From positions 234,407 to 298,406 of the forward strand of contig NZ_MUNY01000059.1 in assembly GCF_002002735.1 (NCBI RefSeq): DNA of 64,000 bases, in the 5' to 3' direction. Of this stretch, positions 51,498 to 61,053 are shown in pieces. Source of the stretch: Algoriphagus sp. A40 (GTDB lineage: Bacteria; Bacteroidota; Bacteroidia; Cytophagales; Cyclobacteriaceae). Within the stretch, counting starts at the first letter, position 1. Each line of letters starts with the position of its first letter. The notes below the pieces were generated by a model, which ran no database searches, was not told the origin of the DNA, and saw nothing but the letters and a program-made list of their open reading frames with translations. Both the position numbers and the translations under genes were made by a program.

Positions 51498-53006
51498 ATG
51501 AAAAGCCTGGAAAAACTCTTCGCCGAACTTGCAGTTCAAAAGCTGCAAAATCAAACCCGCAGGCATTTCCTGCTGGATTGCGTGAGCAAAGTCGGAGGCT
51601 TGGCTATGGCTCCCTTGCTTTTTGGATGTGAACCGGGACAGATCTCGAAAACTTCCTCTGGGCTCAATCTCAGCGAAAGGGATCTAAATCCATTGGCTCC
51701 TTTGGCACCACCATTTTTGGGCAAAGCCAAATCCATCATCTACCTCCACATGGCCGGAGCGCCTTCTCAGTTGGAATTGTTCGATTACAAACCTGAGTTG
51801 GTCAAATATCACAATCAGGACTGCCCGGAAAGTCTTCTGGAAGGACGAAAGTTTGCCTTTATCCGAGGCGTTCCCAAAATGCTCGGTCCGCAGGCCAAAT
51901 TCGAGCAGCATGGCCAATCCGGTGCGTGGGTTTCTGATTACCTCCCCCATTTCTCCAAAGTTGTGGACGAAGTGGCTTTTCTGAAAGCTGTCCACACCGA
52001 CCAATTTAACCACGGACCTGCCCAATTATTTATGCAGACAGGTTCTCCCAGACTGGGAAGACCGAGTTTGGGCAGTTGGGTGACTTATGGCTTGGGTACT
52101 GAAAACCAGAATTTACCGGGATTTGTGGTACTGACTTCCGGTGGAAAAACTCCCGATGCAGGAAAAAGTGTCTGGGGTTCCGGCTTTTTACCATCAGTCT
52201 ACCAAGGTGTACAATGTCGCTCCAAAGGTGATCCGGTCCTCTACCTCGAAGATCCCAGCGGCATGTCCAGAGATCTGAAGAAAAACGTCATTTCCGCCAT
52301 CAATCAGGCAAATCAGGAAGATTTTGAGACTTTTGGCGATCCGGAAATCCTCTCCCGCATCAACCAGTACGAGATGGCTTACCGGATGCAGATCGAGGTG
52401 CCCGAAGTGATGAACATCAACGAGGAACCTGCGAATATTCATGAGCTTTATGGCACTAAACCCGGCGAGGAGTCCTTTGCCAACAACTGCCTTTTGGCCA
52501 GAAAACTGGTGGAAAAGGGCGTTCGGGTTGTTCAGCTTTACGACTGGGGATGGGATACGCACGGGACTGATCACGATGGATCAATCGACATGGGATTGAG
52601 AAACAAATGCCGCGAAATCGACCGGCCGATGTCTGCCTTGCTTTTGGATTTGAAGCAAAGAGGGCTCTTGGAAGAAACACTTGTGGTCTGGGGCGGAGAG
52701 TTTGGACGTACACCGATGCAGGAAAACCGCGAGGGAAAAGTCCAAAGTTTCATGGGACGAGATCACCACGTAGATGCCTTCACGATGTGGATGGCTGGCG
52801 GCGGTGTCAAAAAAGGAACCAGCTTCGGAATCACCGACGATTTTGGTTTTGCGGGAATTGACGAACGAGTTTCAGTCCATGATTTGCACGCAACGATTCT
52901 CCAGTTGATGGGCTTTGACCACGAGAAATTTACCTATGAGTTTCAGGGAAGGCCATTCCGGTTGACCGATGTTCATGGCGAGTTAATTCATTCAGTGCTA
53001 TCTTGA
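51498..53006 (+). CDS. DUF1501 family protein, exported
   Basis: 502 residues with a Tat-like signal (QTRRHFLLDCVSKVGGLAM). The DUF1501 signatures are IIYLHMAGAPSQLELFDYKP, FKAVHTDQFNHGPAQ-like text (LKAVHTDQFNHGPAQLFMQTG), VVWGGEFGRTPMQ, GRDHHVDAFTMWMAGGG and FGIDERVSVHDLHATIL (the FAGIDERV form). The fold is alkaline-phosphatase/sulfatase-like, with possible metal ligands in HTDQFNHG, GGEFGRTP and GRDHH. It is almost always encoded directly after a DUF1549/DUF1553 protein, as here, with which it probably acts. Confidence 0.9.
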   Translation: MKSLEKLFAELAVQKLQNQTRRHFLLDCVSKVGGLAMAPLLFGCEPGQISKTSSGLNLSERDLNPLAPLAPPFLGKAKSIIYLHMAGAPSQLELFDYKPELVKYHNQDCPESLLEGRKFAFIRGVPKMLGPQAKFEQHGQSGAWVSDYLPHFSKVVDEVAFLKAVHTDQFNHGPAQLFMQTGSPRLGRPSLGSWVTYGLGTENQNLPGFVVLTSGGKTPDAGKSVWGSGFLPSVYQGVQCRSKGDPVLYLEDPSGMSRDLKKNVISAINQANQEDFETFGDPEILSRINQYEMAYRMQIEVPEVMNINEEPANIHELYGTKPGEESFANNCLLARKLVEKGVRVVQLYDWGWDTHGTDHDGSIDMGLRNKCREIDRPMSALLLDLKQRGLLEETLVVWGGEFGRTPMQENREGKVQSFMGRDHHVDAFTMWMAGGGVKKGTSFGITDDFGFAGIDERVSVHDLHATILQLMGFDHEKFTYEFQGRPFRLTDVHGELIHSVLS

Positions 53007-53054
53007 AAAATCCGAAAAGATTGAAAAAGAAGAATTTAAACCGGATTTTGATTT

Positions 53055-54446
53055 ATGTTTGATTTTCTCGGGCCACTTTTGGGCCGAATGCATCCACTTC
53101 TTGTTCACCTGCCGATTGGAATTCTGGTATTTGGAATCCTACTCTGTTTTTTCCCTCAGAAAGAAAAAAACAATCTAGTCCCAGCAGCGCGTTTGGCATT
53201 TTTGCTTGGTGGAATTGCGGCATTTGGTGCAGGAATCAGCGGATTTCTTCAATACCAGTTTGAAGGTTTTGTCTGGGAGGACGTGATGATTCACCTGATT
53301 GCAGGAGTTATTACTGCTTTTGGAAGTTTGGCGCTTTATTACCAACTCCGAAAAAGCGATGCAATTACCCAAAAAACCAAAATCTCAGCCCTTGCTTTGG
53401 GTTTGATTTTGACCCTTACCGGGCATCTTGGTGGCACCTTGACCCATGGAGAAAACTATTTCGCGGAAGTGCTTCCGATGGAACTCCAAACCCTTTTGGG
53501 GTTTGAAATCCAACCTGAAAAAGGCCCAGAACTTGCCGAAGAAAACTGGGAAAACGCAGAACTTTTTACAGCAGTAATCCAACCCATTTTCAACCAAAAC
53601 TGCAAAAGCTGCCATAACCCAAGAAACAAAAAAGGTGAGCTAGATCTCACCACAATGAAGGGTTTGTTAGCCGGAGGAGAAGATGGATTGGTTTTGACAG
53701 CGGGCGATCCAGATCATAGCGAGCTTTTCTCAAGGTTGATCTTGCCCAAAGAAGATGACAATCACATGCCTCCGGCAGAAAAACGCCAGCCTTCCAAAGA
53801 AGAAATCGCGCTGATTGAAAGCTGGATCAAAAATGGAGGAACCGAAAAAGGCACCTTGGCCGAAGCCGAAATTCCACGAAAACTGATTGAACAGTTTATT
53901 GTCAGAAATGAAATCCCCTTCTATCCGGTCAATACAATTGCTTCAATCTCCGGCGATTCTTTAGCCGCTTTGAAAGCTTCAGGATTTTTTGCCGAGGCGG
54001 TGGAGTCCGGTTCTGGGCTTTTAAAAATCACCTGCACCAATTTTCCCGGTTTTCAGGATGGGGATTGGGCCAAGCTTTCTCCCGTCAAGAACAGAATTGC
54101 TTACCTTGATTTAGGAGGAACTAAACTATCTGATGCCCTTTTGGACAGCATCGGACTTTTGCCAAATCTTACGGTTTTGAAGCTCAGCAGCACTTCCATT
54201 TCTGGGGAATCCCTGAATAAATTGTCTCAATTACCAAATCTGAAACTGCTTTACCTGAACGGTACAGGAGTGACTTTGGAGCAAATTCAAACCTTGACTC
54301 CAAGCAAATCTCTGGAAAAGGTCTTTGCCTATGAAACCCCGGCTTCGGCTGAATTCCCTAATTCAGGAAAGCTGAGTTTCCCTTTTTTGTTGGAAACAGG
54401 AAATTACTCGCTTCCCAAATTGCCAACAGATACGATCGTGTACTAA
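53055..54446 (+). CDS. DUF2231 membrane protein fused to haem domain and LRR-like repeats
   Basis: 463 residues. Residues about 1-130 form a four-helix DUF2231 domain (RMHPLLVHLPIGILVFG, with His13 and His18). A linker is followed by a PSCyt1 cytochrome domain with CKSCH (183-187), HMPPAEKRQPSKEEIALIESW and a Met for the sixth ligand. The last part (about 335-415) repeats leucine-rich-like units (YLDLGGTKLSDALLDSIG, LKLSSTSISGESLNKLS, LLYLNGTGVTLEQI). It lies 48 bases after DUF1501. The four-helix part could bind haem b and link the periplasmic haem proteins to quinol oxidation; that is inference. Confidence 0.82.
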   Translation: MFDFLGPLLGRMHPLLVHLPIGILVFGILLCFFPQKEKNNLVPAARLAFLLGGIAAFGAGISGFLQYQFEGFVWEDVMIHLIAGVITAFGSLALYYQLRKSDAITQKTKISALALGLILTLTGHLGGTLTHGENYFAEVLPMELQTLLGFEIQPEKGPELAEENWENAELFTAVIQPIFNQNCKSCHNPRNKKGELDLTTMKGLLAGGEDGLVLTAGDPDHSELFSRLILPKEDDNHMPPAEKRQPSKEEIALIESWIKNGGTEKGTLAEAEIPRKLIEQFIVRNEIPFYPVNTIASISGDSLAALKASGFFAEAVESGSGLLKITCTNFPGFQDGDWAKLSPVKNRIAYLDLGGTKLSDALLDSIGLLPNLTVLKLSSTSISGESLNKLSQLPNLKLLYLNGTGVTLEQIQTLTPSKSLEKVFAYETPASAEFPNSGKLSFPFLLETGNYSLPKLPTDTIVY

Positions 54447-54448
54447 TC

Positions 54449-54496
54449 ATCAAATGCGTAAAAATTAGAAACGTTTACAATCATTTGATCTTTTGA
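54449..54496 (+). terminator. Possible terminator of the DUF1549-DUF1501-DUF2231 operon
   Basis: ATCAAATG and GTAAA pair with TTTAC and CATTTGAT, with two small internal loops, then CTTTTG. It begins three bases after the stop but has only a short T-run, so confidence is low. The rest of the 176-base gap shows no gene. Confidence 0.4.
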
Positions 54497-54622
54497 AACA
54501 TTAAGGAAGTTTAGACCATTAAGCTTTCAAAAATCAAGGTTTGAAAAATAAAAAAATAAAGGCAAAGTACTGATTTCCAGCACTTAATTTTCTAAATGGT
54601 AAAAAAATAATTCTATTTCAAA

Positions 54623-54973
54623 TTAAAGTTTCTCCTCGATTTTTCCAGGAACAAAGCCCAAAGTCAAACTACCATCCGGATAAGAGATCACTGGCCGCTT
54701 GATCATACTTGAATTTTCGATCAAAATCGAAATTGCTGTTTCTGCTTTTTCCAGGGCTTTTTTCTGAGAATCCTCCATTTTGCGGTAAGTCGTGCCTTGT
54801 TTGTTGACCAAAGTATCCAATGAAGTTCTTGATAAAAAGCCTTCCATGAGCTCCTGACTTGGCTTTTGTTTTTTGTAATCGATGAATTCGTAGGAAACAC
54901 CTTTTGACTCCAAAAAGTCAAAAGCTTTTTTCATCGTGTCACAATTCTTGATTCCGTAAACTTTAATGGACAT
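54623..54973 (-). CDS. ArsC/Spx-fold protein (YffB-like)
   Basis: 116 residues with the ArsC fold. Only one Cys is at the active site: Cys11 in GIKNCDTMKKA, not the CxxC of Spx. Arg93 in IKRPVIS, TLVNKQGTTYRKM and the end motif LTLGFVPGKIEE match the YffB/arsenate reductase group that may use glutathione or another thiol. With no ars genes near, a real arsenate reductase role is doubtful. It lies downstream of the M14 peptidase gene on the opposite side of a short gap. Confidence 0.85.
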   Translation of the reverse strand: MSIKVYGIKNCDTMKKAFDFLESKGVSYEFIDYKKQKPSQELMEGFLSRTSLDTLVNKQGTTYRKMEDSQKKALEKAETAISILIENSSMIKRPVISYPDGSLTLGFVPGKIEEKL

Positions 54974-55032
54974 GCTAGGCTTTTTTTATTTTAATTCAGA
55001 ATGAACGAGGGGCAAAAATACTTTTTCATTCC

Positions 55033-57795
55033 CTAATCCCCCAAATCATTCCAATTGATCAGGGTATTCCAAACCAACGGCGCATCATGATGGTTCAGGA
55101 AGCGGTGCAGCGGATCAAATGTGAAAGCGATGATCCGTCCTTTTCCAACCGGAACATTGAAAATGCCTCCCTGACCGATTATGGTTTGCTCGTTTCTTAC
55201 CATTCCGGATCGGACATAGGGCGGTTCTTTTCCGGCTTCTGCCTTTTCTTCTTTTTTGGGTTCGGGATTCTCCATTCCCATGATTTTGCCGGTGTAAGGT
55301 TCCTCATCTTTCAGTGGCTTAGTGCCATATTGGAGCACCATCATGTCTCTTTTGGCCAGTTCAACTTGGTAAAGGGGTCCATTTCCCCTGAAAATCGAAA
55401 AGGTCTCGGGAAACCCATAAAGTACGGGATGATTGGATTTTTTGGCTTTTACCGTCACCACCGAACCCGGATGAAAAAGTCCCGATGCGTTATAAGATTC
55501 CAGATCTCGAGTGATTCCAGTCTCAGCGACCATGACAGTAGAATTATCCAAGGTGATCACCACGCCACCAGCCTCAACAAACTGTTTGAGGTTTTCTATT
55601 CCCATAAATCCCGGACCTCCGGTAATGTCAGGACTTGAATCCGGCAAGCCGTGAGATGGAAATTGATCCGTTTTGGTATAAGGCATCGGCCCAAATCGAG
55701 CGTCGATTCCATGGATAAAATCTGCAGCCGTTCCTCTTGATCTCGGCACCAAGATCACATCAAATTTGGAATTGAGATTACCAGCCTTCAGGTCATCCTT
55801 GTCAATTGAAGTGTAGGGAATTCCGCGCTGCTCAAAAGTATAGCGTGACCAGCCCTCATCCTGGGTATTGAACCAAGTATGGTAAATGGCCACTTTGGGA
55901 AGCTGGACCAGATGGGTTTGGTCGGAATCCGGGGAAGAGGAGCCTCGAAGTAGGTCAAGTCCAAACTTCTCTCCCAGTTCTTCAGCCTTGGAAGCAGAGA
56001 TTCCTTTGATAATCAATGAACCCACATTTAAGGTGTCCTGGCCCACTGCAAATTCAGACTTCAACACCCGAATCTCCGCATTTTTATCCTGTTCCTTTAT
56101 CCAATACAAAGCTGGTAAAACGGTGTTTTGAGCCTGATAGTGAATGAAAAAAGTATCGCCGTCACCTGAGATTTTACCTGCATAGGTCACATCCGATTCG
56201 ATTTTTTTTAAGGATGAAATCTCATATCCGATGCTGTCTTTCTGTTGCACCTCCACTCCGTACAAGTAACCCAAGGTCCAGGCAATGTCATCGTAAGGTG
56301 GGAATTTGGCTTCCTTGGGATACTTCTGCTCCGTCAGCAAAGTCACGGCAAGGTTTCGGTAGGGTTGATCCAACAAAACCACATACTCTCCAGAATCGGC
56401 TTGATGAACCTCGATCGCCTGAGCGCGAAGCTGATTGACAAGGTAGGCCGCCATGGCTGGATCTTTTTGTTTGGCAGGAATCACAAAAGCTTTCGGACTT
56501 TCTTCCTTTCCCTTTCGGATTGAATTCACTCCTTTTTGATAAAAATTCCTTAAAAGCTGTTCTCCATTTTGTGCAGCATAAGTCAATGAGGCAATAACCC
56601 CAGCCTGCATGTAGTTTACGTTATTCCTGGCCGACCAATAAACACGCTCAGTCGGAGGATCGGGACGGTACCATTCCCTAGTGGTTGCCGGATCACCGGC
56701 GTATTTCTGATTGGATAAATCCCGCATGTAGGTATTTGCCCCGGCGTTACCGAAAGTCTCATAAAACCGCCCGTTGGAATTGTGATTATTTGCCACCCAA
56801 ATACCATAGCCCGGCCACCAACCATCATAGAATGCCCAGGTAAAAGCACCGGGCATACCTTGCGTAGCCAATGTGGTGATATCGTGATTGGCCATGACCT
56901 GCCACTCCCCGATCGTCACCGGATCCACCTGTTCGTTGTATGGGCCGGTTCCTGTGGAAATGTAAAGCAATGGAACTGACTCATGAAGATCCAACATGAC
57001 CGTAGGGTGCCACTCGTAAAAAATGGAGAAAATCCCTTTGGTAATCGCCTGAGAAACCTGCAAGCCGTCTCGGTTGTTGTCGTGGAAGACATACTTTCCC
57101 CAATAGGGGGCAGAGCGTGGGAAGCCGTCTTCCCATTCTGTTCTGGCCTTGGTATAGCGGTAGTACCAGTCCACCAGTTTGTCCCGCCCGTCAGGTTCGG
57201 AGACTGGATTAATCAGAACGATGACATTATCCCGAATTTGCTTGATCGTCTTGTCTTCGCTGGTGATCAGCCGATATGCTAATTCCATCAGCATTTCTGG
57301 AGAACCCATTTCGGTAGAATGCATTCCACCATTTAGATAGTAAACAGGTTTAGCCGTTTCCAGTATCGCTTCGGCTTCTTCTGCATTTGTGGTTCTCGGA
57401 TCAGCGAGTTTTGAAAGGTGAGATTTGTAGTTATCCAACTTCTCCATGCTGTCATCATTGCCGATGACCACCATGTAAATTGGCCTTCCCTCCTCAGTTG
57501 TTTCCACCTGCTTGATTTGAAGATGAGGGGATTTCTCCGCCAAAAGCTGGTAATACCCAAAGATCTCAGTGGTATTATGCATCACTCCGGGAGCTCCGAT
57601 AATCTCTCCAAAATGTTTCAGTGGTGACGGAATTGAAGGATGATCGACCAAATTCATCACAGAACCCGGCAAAAACCTGGGATCGGTGGTAAATTCTTTG
57701 ATTTTATTGCCGTATTCCGTATCGATTTTTTGGGCAAAAACCGAAGAACTGATCCACCCACAGGCGATCAATCCGAGCAAAAGTGACTTTTTCAT
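55033..57795 (-). CDS. M14 family zinc carboxypeptidase with long C-terminal part
   Basis: 920 residues, exported (signal to VFAQ). The M14 metal residues are His159 and Glu162 in NGGMHSTEMGS and His271 in VMLDLHESVP, with Arg in NNRDG and the HDNNRDG text typical of the family. The C-terminal third has a class-I-amidotransferase-like stretch (GFMGIENLKQFVEAGGVVITLDNS) and ends like a beta sandwich. Large M14 proteins of this layout are frequent in Bacteroidota. Periplasmic or outer-membrane peptide breakdown is probable; the substrate is unknown. It is transcribed alone, upstream of the ArsC-like gene with a 59-base gap. Confidence 0.87.
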   Translation of the reverse strand: MKKSLLLGLIACGWISSSVFAQKIDTEYGNKIKEFTTDPRFLPGSVMNLVDHPSIPSPLKHFGEIIGAPGVMHNTTEIFGYYQLLAEKSPHLQIKQVETTEEGRPIYMVVIGNDDSMEKLDNYKSHLSKLADPRTTNAEEAEAILETAKPVYYLNGGMHSTEMGSPEMLMELAYRLITSEDKTIKQIRDNVIVLINPVSEPDGRDKLVDWYYRYTKARTEWEDGFPRSAPYWGKYVFHDNNRDGLQVSQAITKGIFSIFYEWHPTVMLDLHESVPLLYISTGTGPYNEQVDPVTIGEWQVMANHDITTLATQGMPGAFTWAFYDGWWPGYGIWVANNHNSNGRFYETFGNAGANTYMRDLSNQKYAGDPATTREWYRPDPPTERVYWSARNNVNYMQAGVIASLTYAAQNGEQLLRNFYQKGVNSIRKGKEESPKAFVIPAKQKDPAMAAYLVNQLRAQAIEVHQADSGEYVVLLDQPYRNLAVTLLTEQKYPKEAKFPPYDDIAWTLGYLYGVEVQQKDSIGYEISSLKKIESDVTYAGKISGDGDTFFIHYQAQNTVLPALYWIKEQDKNAEIRVLKSEFAVGQDTLNVGSLIIKGISASKAEELGEKFGLDLLRGSSSPDSDQTHLVQLPKVAIYHTWFNTQDEGWSRYTFEQRGIPYTSIDKDDLKAGNLNSKFDVILVPRSRGTAADFIHGIDARFGPMPYTKTDQFPSHGLPDSSPDITGGPGFMGIENLKQFVEAGGVVITLDNSTVMVAETGITRDLESYNASGLFHPGSVVTVKAKKSNHPVLYGFPETFSIFRGNGPLYQVELAKRDMMVLQYGTKPLKDEEPYTGKIMGMENPEPKKEEKAEAGKEPPYVRSGMVRNEQTIIGQGGIFNVPVGKGRIIAFTFDPLHRFLNHHDAPLVWNTLINWNDLGD

Positions 57796-57887
57796 AAAAA
57801 GGATGGTGGTCTGAACTATCGAATGAGAAGATAGCAGATTAAGCTGAAATGAAAATTCTGCTCATGTAAAATCCAGGATTGTGAAAA

Positions 57888-57925
57888 GCCAAAAAATTAA
57901 GGCTGACATTTCTGCCAGCCTTTTC
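57888..57925 (-). terminator. Terminator of hemL
   Basis: On the minus strand AAGGCTGGCA/TGTCAGCCTT (loop GAAA, one mismatch) is followed by AATTTTTT, directly after hemL. Confidence 0.8.
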
Positions 57926-57927
57926 AA

Positions 57928-59220
57928 TTAATTGAAAATCTCTTTCATACTTTCCTCGTGTGCCTGAAGGATTTTCCCGATCAATTCATCGGTCAAAGCT
58001 GTAGACAAAAACAAAGTCTCAAACTGGCTTGGGGCGAGGTAAACACCCAGCTTCAGCATGGCTTGGAAATACTTTCCAAAAAGACCTGTATCCGAGGTTT
58101 TTGCCGATTCAAAATCAATCACATCTTCCTCGGTGAAAAACAGAGAATACATGCTTCCCAATTGATTGATCGTAAAATCATAGCCTAGCTTTGCATTAAT
58201 AGTCGAGATTCCGGTAGCTATTTGCATTCCGATTTCATCCAATCTTGAATAAACTTCCGGATGAGAATTCAAGTATTTCAGCATGGTCAATCCAGCGGCC
58301 ATTGCAATCGGATTTCCTGAAAGTGTCCCTGCCTGATACACTGGACCAGCCGGAGACACAAATTCCATGATTTCCTTTTTCCCTCCATAAGCCCCTACCG
58401 GCATACCTCCGCCGATGATTTTGCCCAAAGTCGTCATGTCGGGAATTACACCAAAAAGCTCCTGAGCGCCACCTCTCGCCAGACGGAATCCGGTCATCAC
58501 TTCGTCAAAAATCAAAACGATTCCCTCACGGGTGCAGATATCTCTCAATCCTTGCAAATAGCCGGGATTTGGCAGGCAGAGTCCCATATTTCCCGGCACG
58601 GGCTCCAGGATCAAAGCAGCAATTTCTCCATAATTCGCCGCCACAAGATTTTCGATTGCATCGAGGTCATTGTAGGGAGCCAAAAGAGTGTCTTTTGCCG
58701 TGCCTTCTGTCACTCCAGGCGAATCCGGATGTCCCATAGTGATAGCTCCCGAACCGGCAGCAATCAGGAAAGAATCCCCATGACCATGGTAATGACCTTC
58801 CATCTTGATGAATTTATCCCGACCGGTGTAGCCACGAGCAACCCGAATGGCTGACATGGTGGCTTCTGTGCCGGAATTTACCATACGGACTTTTTCGACC
58901 GAAGGAACCATGCTTACTATCAGTTCAGCTATCTCGACTTCTTTGGCAGTTGGTGCTCCAAAAGAAGTTCCATTTGACATCGCTTCGATCACTGCCTCGC
59001 GGATCATGGGATGATTATGACCAAGGATCATTGGTCCCCAACTGTTGATCAGCTCGATGAAGGAGTTTCCGTCTTCATCGAAGAGATATGCCCCGTCGGC
59101 TTTCTTGATAAAAATCGGCTCTCCTCCCACGGCACGAAATGCCCGCACAGGGGAATTGACTCCTCCGGGAATGAAGTTTTTTGCTTTGGCAAAAAGCCTT
59201 TTGCTTTCAGAAATCTGCAT
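57928..59220 (-). CDS. hemL: Glutamate-1-semialdehyde 2,1-aminomutase
   Basis: PLP enzyme that turns glutamate-1-semialdehyde (made by HemA) into 5-aminolevulinate. 430 residues. PGGVNSPVRAF is the family start, MVNSGTEATMSAIRVARGYTG and EGHYHGHGD are conserved, and the PLP Lys is in TTLGKIIGGGMPVGA. DEVMTGFRLA binds the cofactor. It lies three bases after a TPR/periplasmic-binding gene on the same strand, an odd partner without an obvious link. It ends at a good terminator. Confidence 0.96.
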   Translation of the reverse strand: MQISESKRLFAKAKNFIPGGVNSPVRAFRAVGGEPIFIKKADGAYLFDEDGNSFIELINSWGPMILGHNHPMIREAVIEAMSNGTSFGAPTAKEVEIAELIVSMVPSVEKVRMVNSGTEATMSAIRVARGYTGRDKFIKMEGHYHGHGDSFLIAAGSGAITMGHPDSPGVTEGTAKDTLLAPYNDLDAIENLVAANYGEIAALILEPVPGNMGLCLPNPGYLQGLRDICTREGIVLIFDEVMTGFRLARGGAQELFGVIPDMTTLGKIIGGGMPVGAYGGKKEIMEFVSPAGPVYQAGTLSGNPIAMAAGLTMLKYLNSHPEVYSRLDEIGMQIATGISTINAKLGYDFTINQLGSMYSLFFTEEDVIDFESAKTSDTGLFGKYFQAMLKLGVYLAPSQFETLFLSTALTDELIGKILQAHEESMKEIFN

Positions 59221-59223
59221 GAT

Positions 59224-60864
59224 TTATTGTAATGGAATCAGCTCACCGGCCTCGAGTTTGAAAACCGGCGTGTAGCTGTTGTTGTTCGATTTTTGAAAAT
59301 TAAAGCCATAAGTCAATTTACCGGGCTGAAAAGAGCGCTGGTCAAGACTTCTTCTCAGGTCATAGCCAAATGAAGGAGTGGAATTGGAACCTAACCAATA
59401 CACTAATTCAGCACCCAACACTGAGTTCATCAATGGGTAAGCCAGAAATTGCTCATAATACTTGTCCCGAAACTGATTCATGGACTCGGCATCAAACTTA
59501 GGCGTGTTGTTGGAGATGAAATAGAAATTAGGATACTCCAGCATTTCGTAATTGGCAAAATTAAAACCCAACCAAGAATCCATCACCAAGACAGGGACGG
59601 CAGTGGTGATGCTTTCCATCAGGGCAAATACCGACTGCCCGATCGCAGGGTCATCAGAAAGCAAAATGATCTGATCAACGGATGGATTATTTCCCCTGCT
59701 TACCCCAAGGCCCTGAAGAAAAGTAGAGGCATTTCTGGGATCAATTTTCTGGATTTTTGTCACCTGAAAACCAGCTTTTTCCAAATCCGACTGTAAGAGC
59801 AAGCCTAGCTTCTCATCTCTGGAACTGCTGCTATATCCAATTGCCACTCGCTTCCCCCAATTCTGAGACTTGAGGCTGGAAATAATCCCAGATGAAAGGG
59901 AAATCACCGATGGTCTGAAAAGATAGCTGTATTCTGACTCTTCGAATCTTTCACCCAAATTTGAAAGTGGATGAATAAATGGAATTTGTTCTTTTTCCGC
60001 AAAAGCACTGACAAATTCACTTTCCTCCGGATAAATCGGGCCAATGATCGCATCGGCCTGTTTTACGGCAGGATCATTCAAAAGATTGGTAAGATGGTTC
60101 AAATCCCTTTTGGAATCAAAAGTCACCAAATTGACTTTTTGCCCCTCACTTTTCAACTGATCCACCCCAAACTCGATGCCTTGATACAGCTCAAACATAA
60201 AATCTGTGAAGCCAACACTTGATACGGAAGATGCATCTGAACTAGTAAATGGCAGGATAACCACCAAATCCAACACTTCATCTTTCACTGCATTCTTATT
60301 GGAAGTAGTTGACCTTATCTGATTCAATGCGGCAATTTCACTTGCAGACATAATCGTTTGCTTTTGCAAAACTGCCGCTAAAGCTGTGGCATATCCTTCA
60401 TTGGCTTTGAATTCATCAAGATTGGCAACCAAATAACTTGCTGTAGCATTTTTCAAATACACAAAGGTTGCATTATAAGCCTGGATTAGAATCTCCTCTT
60501 TCTTTATGGTCTGAATCACCTTAAGTGCTTCGGTGTTCTGATTATTTTTAAAATAAGCAATCGCCAAAAGGTATTTGGACTCATCGGATTTGTTCCAGTT
60601 CTTACCATAAACCGGCTGCAAGGCACTTATCGCCTGAGCAGGTTGATTGGCACCAAGTGCTGCTTCCGCCAAATGAAAAGCGGCATAATTGGAGAGATTT
60701 CCATATTTATTGGGATCTGTCAATGGTTTAAACCCATTGATAGCAGCCCAGTAATCTTTTGCCAAAAGGGCAGTTTTAGCTTTTTGATATTCCTCCGGGA
60801 GCCCTTGAGCTTTTGAAAATTGAATGGAAAAAAGTAAAAGAAAGATGATGAACAGATTTCGCAT
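59224..60864 (-). CDS. TPR plus periplasmic-binding-fold protein
   Basis: 546 residues with a signal peptide (FSKAQ). Residues about 25-190 look like TPR helices (AKDYWAAINGFKPL, FHLAEAALGANQPAQAI). From about 200 a type I periplasmic-binding fold begins (LVVILPFTSSDASSVSS, DAIIGPIYPEESEFVSAFAEKEQIPFI segment, then VLVMDSWLG). The whole resembles LpoA/LppC-type outer-membrane activators or an ABC receptor. No transporter genes are near, which favours a scaffold role. Its stop lies just upstream of the hemL start (three bases), so they are likely co-transcribed. Confidence 0.75.
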   Translation of the reverse strand: MRNLFIIFLLLFSIQFSKAQGLPEEYQKAKTALLAKDYWAAINGFKPLTDPNKYGNLSNYAAFHLAEAALGANQPAQAISALQPVYGKNWNKSDESKYLLAIAYFKNNQNTEALKVIQTIKKEEILIQAYNATFVYLKNATASYLVANLDEFKANEGYATALAAVLQKQTIMSASEIAALNQIRSTTSNKNAVKDEVLDLVVILPFTSSDASSVSSVGFTDFMFELYQGIEFGVDQLKSEGQKVNLVTFDSKRDLNHLTNLLNDPAVKQADAIIGPIYPEESEFVSAFAEKEQIPFIHPLSNLGERFEESEYSYLFRPSVISLSSGIISSLKSQNWGKRVAIGYSSSSRDEKLGLLLQSDLEKAGFQVTKIQKIDPRNASTFLQGLGVSRGNNPSVDQIILLSDDPAIGQSVFALMESITTAVPVLVMDSWLGFNFANYEMLEYPNFYFISNNTPKFDAESMNQFRDKYYEQFLAYPLMNSVLGAELVYWLGSNSTPSFGYDLRRSLDQRSFQPGKLTYGFNFQKSNNNSYTPVFKLEAGELIPLQ

Positions 60865-60956
60865 GATTCCGGGTGGGTCGGGATGATTGTCGCAGGGGCA
60901 AATTTAACCCATTATTTTCAAACCCAAAGTTTGGGCCAGAAAGGGTTTGAAAATGA

Positions 60957-60984
60957 AAAACCCGAAGTTTCTCCTTCGGGTTTT
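60957..60984 (-). terminator. Terminator of the large T9SS cargo gene
   Basis: The stem AAAACCCGAAG/CTTCGGGTTTT (loop GAGAAA on the minus strand) is followed by TTTCATTTT, 70 bases after the stop. Confidence 0.8.
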
Positions 60985-61053
60985 GAATGGTTAACTATTT
61001 TTGGGAAGGGACTATTACAAGGCTCTACACCTATCCCAGCTAGGGGCCAACCC

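Noticed and set aside
54623..54973. Arsenic resistance operon
   Set aside because: There is a single ArsC-fold gene without arsR or a transporter; the single Cys points to the YffB group.
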